This document shows, piece by piece, positions 6,509-9,369 of a DNA stretch of 9,369 nt. The notes beneath the pieces were generated by a model that searched no databases, was not told the origin of the DNA, and saw nothing but the letters and a program-made list of their open reading frames with translations. The stretch covers positions 1 through 9,369 of the forward strand of contig RGGX01000040.1 of the NCBI GenBank assembly GCA_010024485.1, in the 5' to 3' direction. The position numbers and the translations under genes were made by a program. Each line of letters opens with the position of its first letter. Position 1 is the first letter of the stretch. Source of the DNA: Actinomycetota bacterium (lineage in GTDB: Bacteria > Actinomycetota > Acidimicrobiia > Acidimicrobiales > Ilumatobacteraceae).

Positions 6509-7447
6509 GTGGCCAAAGATCGCGTCGACCGGGATGATGAGGATCTCGTCAGGCTCTACCTGACCGACATCGGTCAGTACACGCTCCTCACCAAGGACGA
6601 CGAGGTCCGTCTCGCCAAGGCCATCGAGGCCGGCAAGGAAGCCATCGAGGAACTCGACGCCGGCGGCAAGGGCCTCACCGCGGCCCGCAAGCGCGAACTC
6701 CGACGGGTGGCGCGAAAGGGCGAGGAGGCCGAGCGTCAGTTCGTGCAGTCGAACCTCCGGCTCGTGGTGTCGATCGCGAAGAAGTACCAGGCATCGGGAC
6801 TCCCCCTCCTCGACCTCATCCAGGAGGGCAACCTCGGACTGATGCACGCCGTCGAGAAGTTCGACTGGCGCAAGGGATTCAAGTTCTCCACCTACGCGAC
6901 CTGGTGGATCCGCCAGGCGATCACCCGAGGCATCGCCAACACGGGTCGCACCATCCGGCTCCCGGTCCACGCCGGCGACACCCTGGCCCGCCTCCAGAAG
7001 GCCCGGTCCCGGCTCGAGTTGAAGTACGGCCGCCCGGCGACCCTCGCCGAACTCGCCCTCGAGGTCGAGATGCCCGAGGACAAGGTCACCGAGGCCCTCC
7101 GCTTCGCCGCCGAGCCGCTCTCGCTCTCCGAGCCGCTCCGCGAGGACGGCGACGCCGAACTCGGCGACGTCGTCGAGGACCGCTCGGCCGAGTCACCCTT
7201 CGAGGTGGCCGCCACCGCCCTGCTCCCCGAGGAGATCAGTCGGTTGCTCGCCCCGCTCGACGAGCGCGAGCGTGAGATCCTCAAGTTGCGGTTCGGACTC
7301 GACCGGGGCGAGCCCCGGACCCTCGAGGAGGTCGGCGAGCACTTCAACCTCACCCGCGAGCGGATCCGACAGATCGAGGCCCGCGCGATGTCGAAGCTGC
7401 GGCACCCCTCGAGCGACACGGGCGCCCGCGACCTCCTCGCCGTCTGA
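6509..7447 (+). CDS. RpoD-family (group 2 type) RNA polymerase sigma factor
   Basis: Predicted 312 aa from the GTG at 6509. Sigma-70 regions appear in order: 1.2 (about 10-43, DLVRLYLTDIGQYTLLT), 2 (80-146, with SNLRLVVSIAKKY, DLIQEGNLGLMHAVEKFD and the -10-recognising FKFSTYATWWIRQAITR), 3 (about 155-235) and 4 (240-300, with LDEREREILKLRFGL and the helix-turn-helix ending in LTRERIRQIEARAMSKLR). Region 1.1 and the long acidic extension of primary SigA are absent. The charged segment at 44-78 links 1.2 and 2.1. Near-consensus regions 2.4 and 4.2 predict housekeeping-like promoter specificity, as for SigB/HrdA-D type secondary sigma factors. It directs RNA polymerase in the cytoplasm. No anti-sigma gene lies next to it. 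It converges on the VOC gene with only 5 bp between stops and no visible terminator. A compact primary sigma factor is possible but less likely. Confidence 0.94.
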   Translation: MAKDRVDRDDEDLVRLYLTDIGQYTLLTKDDEVRLAKAIEAGKEAIEELDAGGKGLTAARKRELRRVARKGEEAERQFVQSNLRLVVSIAKKYQASGLPLLDLIQEGNLGLMHAVEKFDWRKGFKFSTYATWWIRQAITRGIANTGRTIRLPVHAGDTLARLQKARSRLELKYGRPATLAELALEVEMPEDKVTEALRFAAEPLSLSEPLREDGDAELGDVVEDRSAESPFEVAATALLPEEISRLLAPLDEREREILKLRFGLDRGEPRTLEEVGEHFNLTRERIRQIEARAMSKLRHPSSDTGARDLLAV

Positions 7448-7452
7448 CGTCC

Positions 7453-7878
7453 TCAGGTCGTCTCGACGAACTCGACGGTGTTGCCGTCAGGGTCGTTCAC
7501 GAGCGCGATGCGCACCCCCTCGCGGATCTCGACCGGCGCCACGACAACCCGAGCACCCGCGTCCCGGCACCCGTCGACCACCTCGTCGAGGTTGACCACG
7601 TGGATCGTGAAGTAGCGATAACCCGAGGCACCCGGGATCCCGCCGCGGGGCGCCTTGGCCTCGGGATTCTCCTCGAAGGCCACGATCTTGATGAGTGACT
7701 CACCGCACCGGAGGCGGTGCATCGTGCCACCGGCGCCGACCGGCATCGGCATCGAGCCCTCGTCGACGAACCCGAGGGTGTCACGGTAGAAGCCGAGCGC
7801 GGCGTCGGCGTCGCGCACCACGATGCCGAGGTCGATGGCCCGCTGGCCGAATCGGATGAGTGACTGCTGCTCGGACAT
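7453..7878 (-). CDS. VOC superfamily (glyoxalase-like) protein
   Basis: Predicted 141 aa, ATG at 7878. Two beta-alpha-beta-beta-beta repeats are evident: AIDLGIVVRDADAALGFYRDTLGF (residues about 14-37) opens the first, and YRYFTIHVVNLDEVVDGC (about 87-105) opens the second, which ends in NDPDGNTVEFVE. The DPDGN-x-xE ending is the hallmark of glyoxalase I/dioxygenase-type VOC proteins. The usual metal ligands are partly changed: where the first strand normally has His there is Asp, and the equivalent in the second repeat seems to be Tyr, while the final Glu is kept. It may therefore bind metal differently or not at all, and the substrate is unknown. A 5-bp hairpin lies just before the start and there is no Shine-Dalgarno sequence. 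It lies 26 bp downstream of the selenocysteine tRNA on the same strand. Confidence 0.88.
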   Translation of the reverse strand: MSEQQSLIRFGQRAIDLGIVVRDADAALGFYRDTLGFVDEGSMPMPVGAGGTMHRLRCGESLIKIVAFEENPEAKAPRGGIPGASGYRYFTIHVVNLDEVVDGCRDAGARVVVAPVEIREGVRIALVNDPDGNTVEFVETT

Positions 7879-7879
7879 G

Positions 7880-7895
7880 CGCCGACTCTACGGCG
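7880..7895 (-). other. Small hairpin between selC and the VOC gene
   Basis: Inverted repeat cgccg (7880-7884) and cggcg (7891-7895) with a 6-nt loop, 9 nt after the CCA end of the tRNA and 1 nt before the VOC start codon. It has no T-tract, so it is a poor intrinsic terminator; it might help tRNA 3' processing or mask the start codon. Confidence 0.35.
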
Positions 7896-7904
7896 GGGGG
7901 TTTG

Positions 7905-8000
7905 TGGCGGAGGTGGACGGGAATCGAACCCGCCGGGTGGGGATCGCCCACCCCGACCGCTTTGAAGGCGGCGGCACCCACCAGGCGTGCGGACACCTCC
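7905..8000 (-). tRNA. selC: tRNA-Sec (anticodon UCA)
   Basis: On the minus strand this folds as a selenocysteine tRNA of 96 nt including an encoded CCA (7905-7907). The parts are an acceptor GGAGGTGT with CCACCTCC (7 pairs plus a terminal T-C mismatch), discriminator G, an anticodon stem with loop CTTCAAA (anticodon TCA at 7963-7965), a long variable arm of GGGTGGG and CCCACCC around a 5-nt loop, and a T arm GCGGG-TTCGATT-CCCGT. The 13 nt between T loop and discriminator match the bacterial 8+5 acceptor-T stack special to tRNA-Sec. The D arm is extended, GCAC(G)CC-TGGT-GGGTGC, giving 6 pairs only if one G is bulged. It is charged with serine, converted to Sec by SelA, and delivered to UGA by SelB. 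No selA, selB, selD or UGA-recoded gene is in the window. A TACGCT hexamer 7 nt upstream could be its -10. Confidence 0.93.
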
Positions 8001-8090
8001 GCGGGGGAGCGTACCGATCGGGTCCGAGCACCCACCACGCGGGTCGGTCGGCACGACCGCGGCCGACCTAGCATCCGGTCCGTGACCGGC

Positions 8091-8094
8091 GGAG
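8091..8094 (+). promoter_or_regulatory. Ribosome binding site deciding the dehydrogenase start
   Basis: GGAG, within GGCGGAG, lies 8 nt before the GTG at 8103. It favours that start over the GTG at 8082, which has no such sequence. Confidence 0.5.
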
Positions 8095-8102
8095 CTGGCG
8101 AG

Positions 8103-9056
8103 GTGATCCTCGTGACCGACACCGTGTGGGAGGCGCGAGGAGCGGAGCTCACGCGGGTCGCCCCCGGGGCGGAGTTCGTCATCCTCGGTGAGGCGCGGGT
8201 CGCCGAGGAGGACGTGGACCGTCTGACGACGGCGTTCTACTCGGCCGACGCCTGGCCGGAGCGGACGGCGGCGCTCATGGGTCCCGTCGTGCACGCCGGG
8301 AACCTCAGGTGGCTTCACACGTTCTCCGCGGGGCTCGACCACCCGGTGTTCTCGCGGCTCACCGATCGCGGGGTTCGGGTCACCAACTCCCCCGGCGCGG
8401 CGGCCCCGGCGATCGCCCAGTCGGTGATCGCCCACCTGCTGACCCTCGTGCGGGGTCTCGACCAGTTCGCGCGTGATCGCCTCGACCGTCGCTGGACACA
8501 GATCGTGAGCGACGATCCCGCCGACCTCCGTCTGGGGATCATCGGACTCGGATCGATCGGTTGCGAGGTCGCGCTCCTCGCCGCTGCGATCGGCATGGAG
8601 GTCGTCGGCCTCCGTCGCCGACCGACCGGCGACGAGCCCTGCGAGACCTGGCCCTCCGATCGTCTCAGCGAGCTCCTCGCTCGCTCGGAGGTGGTGGTGA
8701 TGTGCGCGCCACTCAGCGATGAGACCCGGGGCATGCTCGGTGCCGCGGAGCTCGCGTCGATGCCCCGAGGCTCCTACCTGATCAACGTGGGTCGGGGCGA
8801 GACGGTGGATGAACCCGCGCTGATCGACGCGATCCGCTCGGGGCATCTCGCGGGGGCCGCCCTCGACGTCTTCGCCGTCGAGCCGCTCCCGACCGAGTCC
8901 CCGCTGTGGGACCTCGAGCAGGTGATCATCACCCCTCCTGACCGCCGCCGGGGACGCAGTGGCGTCCCCAGTGGGGAGCCGACCTCCCGATCCCGAGAAC
9001 CGACCTCGGGGTCCGACACCGAGGGAGGTCCATGCTCACCGGAATCTGGTCAATGA
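8103..9056 (+). CDS. D-2-hydroxyacid dehydrogenase, C-terminally truncated or degenerate
   Basis: NAD(P)-dependent D-2-hydroxyacid dehydrogenase family, which interconverts 2-hydroxy and 2-keto acids in the cytoplasm. From the GTG at 8103 the frame gives 317 aa. The Rossmann motif GLGSIG is at 148-153. Catalytic Arg231 (INVGRG) and Glu260 (DVFAVEP) are present, as is the segment SPLWDLEQVIITP ending at residue 278. There the family expects ITPH, whose His is the acid/base, and about 30-40 more residues. Here the sequence reads ITPPDRRRGRSG and continues as a Pro/Arg/Ser-rich tail with no resemblance to the family. The other forward frames do not restore it; one stops at once at 8939. The enzyme is therefore probably inactive or truncated, by a real deletion or by a misjoin near 8937. 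The frame formally overlaps the next gene by 25 bp. A longer frame back to 7860 runs through the tRNA and is not credible. Confidence 0.8.
   Translation: MILVTDTVWEARGAELTRVAPGAEFVILGEARVAEEDVDRLTTAFYSADAWPERTAALMGPVVHAGNLRWLHTFSAGLDHPVFSRLTDRGVRVTNSPGAAAPAIAQSVIAHLLTLVRGLDQFARDRLDRRWTQIVSDDPADLRLGIIGLGSIGCEVALLAAAIGMEVVGLRRRPTGDEPCETWPSDRLSELLARSEVVVMCAPLSDETRGMLGAAELASMPRGSYLINVGRGETVDEPALIDAIRSGHLAGAALDVFAVEPLPTESPLWDLEQVIITPPDRRRGRSGVPSGEPTSRSREPTSGSDTEGGPCSPESGQ
8950..9013. repeat. Cluster of three inverted repeats before the CpaE-like gene
   Basis: Three consecutive hairpins: ggggacgc/gcgtcccc (8950-8957, 8962-8969, 4-nt loop), gggag/ctccc (8974-8978, 8984-8988), and gatcccgag/ctcggggtc (8989-8997, 9005-9013, one T-G wobble). 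The octamer ccgacctc occurs twice (8979-8986 and 9000-9007). None is followed by a T-run, so this is not a textbook intrinsic terminator, though the first hairpin could help end transcription of the dehydrogenase. The cluster begins 13 nt after the dehydrogenase loses similarity to its family. Confidence 0.55.
9021..9028 (+). promoter_or_regulatory. Ribosome binding site of the CpaE-like gene
   Basis: GAGGGAGG ends 3 nt before the ATG at 9032. The spacing is short but the match is strong; an in-frame ATG at 9053 lacks a comparable site. Confidence 0.55.
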
Positions 9057-9369
9057 AGGGCGGAAGCGGCGCCACCGTGACCACCTGCGCCATCGCCCGT
9101 CTGCACCCGAGGGCCCTCATCATCGACACCTGCGGTGACGTCCCCGCCGTGCTCGGCCTCGCCGACTCCGACACCCCCGGCGCCCGTGACTGGCTCGCCG
9201 GTGACTCGCCGAGGGAACGCCTCGATGATCTCGTCGAGTCCGTCGACGACCGGCTCGGGCTGCTCCGTTGCGGAACATCCGAGGGCCCGTTCGAGGATCG
9301 CGCCTGGCGGACGTTCGCCGAGTGGGCCGCCGAACGTCCGCCAGGCGCGATCCTCGAACGGGCCCTCGG
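9032..9369 (+). CDS. CpaE/Ssd-like deviant Walker ATPase (3' partial)
   Basis: The first 112 residues of a ParA/MinD-superfamily protein. MLTGIWSMKGGSGATVTTCA holds a deviant Walker A: the signature Lys9 (KGG) is kept, but the P-loop lysine expected at position 14 is Ala. GGxGA(S/T) in place of GGxGKT is characteristic of CpaE/TadZ and septum-site Ssd-like proteins. LIIDTCGDVPAVLGL (29-43) fits the strand after the P-loop and the D-xP-AVLG segment seen in actinobacterial CpaE-like proteins. Relatives localise Tad/Flp pilus or secretion machinery at the membrane and often start such operons, but no other tad gene is in view. About the last 13 codons come from the right arm of a perfect palindrome (9331-9369), so the protein sequence beyond residue 99 is suspect. 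Confidence 0.72.
   Translation, partial: MLTGIWSMKGGSGATVTTCAIARLHPRALIIDTCGDVPAVLGLADSDTPGARDWLAGDSPRERLDDLVESVDDRLGLLRCGTSEGPFEDRAWRTFAEWAAERPPGAILERAL
9279..9369. repeat. Perfect 39-bp inverted repeat at the right edge
   Basis: Left arm 9279-9317 begins ccgagggcccgttcgaggat; right arm 9331-9369 is its exact reverse complement and ends ...cgaacgggccctcgg at the last base. The 13-nt spacer is 9318-9330. The repeat lies inside the CpaE-like reading frame and is cut by the window edge, so its full length is unknown. A perfect palindrome of this size ending at a sequence end is typical of a fold-back chimera or assembly artefact, though a genuine hairpin cannot be ruled out. Confidence 0.9.

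Noticed and set aside
7860..8102. N-terminal extension of the dehydrogenase frame
   Set aside because: It crosses the tRNA-Sec gene and has no family similarity; the GTG at 8103 has a ribosome binding site.
7880..8102. Integration (att) site or genomic island at selC
   Set aside because: selC is a known target for integrating elements elsewhere, but no integrase and no repeat of the tRNA 3' end is visible here.
7497..8846. Long minus-strand open frame of 449 codons
   Set aside because: It runs antisense to the dehydrogenase and through the tRNA-Sec, and is Arg/Pro/Gly-rich without motifs: a high-GC shadow.
8950..8969. Intrinsic terminator after the dehydrogenase
   Set aside because: The stem is strong but no T-tract follows, so only a hairpin can be claimed.
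1..9369. CRISPR array, insertion sequence or defence system
   Set aside because: No regularly spaced repeats, transposase, nuclease or toxin-antitoxin pair was found on either strand.

Overview
The window is high-GC bacterial DNA, densely coded, with many GTG starts and 4-8 bp gene overlaps. The ClpC sequence (VGF ClpP-docking loop, UVR motif), an actinobacterial-type Bax inhibitor-1 protein, a LppM-like lipoprotein and a CpaE-like ATPase at the edge all point to an actinomycete, perhaps an Acidimicrobiia-like lineage. That placement is inference from protein style; no rRNA is present. Both ends cut through genes, and the right end is one arm of a 39-bp perfect palindrome, so the window may be a whole contig.

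Layout. 1-1620 (+) is the C-terminal part of ClpC. Its last 109 bp are overlapped tail-to-tail by a minus-strand DUF1353-like membrane protein (1512-2354). From 2416 to 4840 (+) runs a compact operon: LppM/DUF3153-like lipoprotein, a 72-aa DksA/TraR-like protein lacking its zinc cysteines, a 138-aa helical protein of unknown function, and an epoxide hydrolase with all catalytic residues. It converges with a minus-strand pair that overlaps by GTGA: a BI-1/YccA membrane protein (5492-6301) followed by a membrane protein with an HEETH metalloprotease-like motif (4821-5495). A 207-bp divergent region separates this pair from a group-2 type RpoD-family sigma factor (6509-7447, +).

The right part holds a minus-strand VOC/glyoxalase-fold protein (7453-7878), a minus-strand selenocysteine tRNA (selC, 7905-8000), a D-2-hydroxyacid dehydrogenase whose C-terminus, including the catalytic histidine, is missing (8103-9056, +), a cluster of three hairpins (8950-9013), and the start of a CpaE/Ssd-like deviant Walker ATPase (9032 to the edge, +).

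How it fits together: ClpC handles regulated proteolysis, BI-1/YccA proteins are linked in E. coli to the membrane protease FtsH, and the HExxH protein may be another membrane protease, so the left and centre have a protein-quality and stress flavour alongside an alternative sigma factor. This grouping is suggestive only. The clearest special features are the tRNA-Sec, which implies selenoprotein synthesis in this organism, the cysteine-less DksA-like protein, the broken dehydrogenase and the terminal palindrome. I see no mobile element, CRISPR array or defence system.
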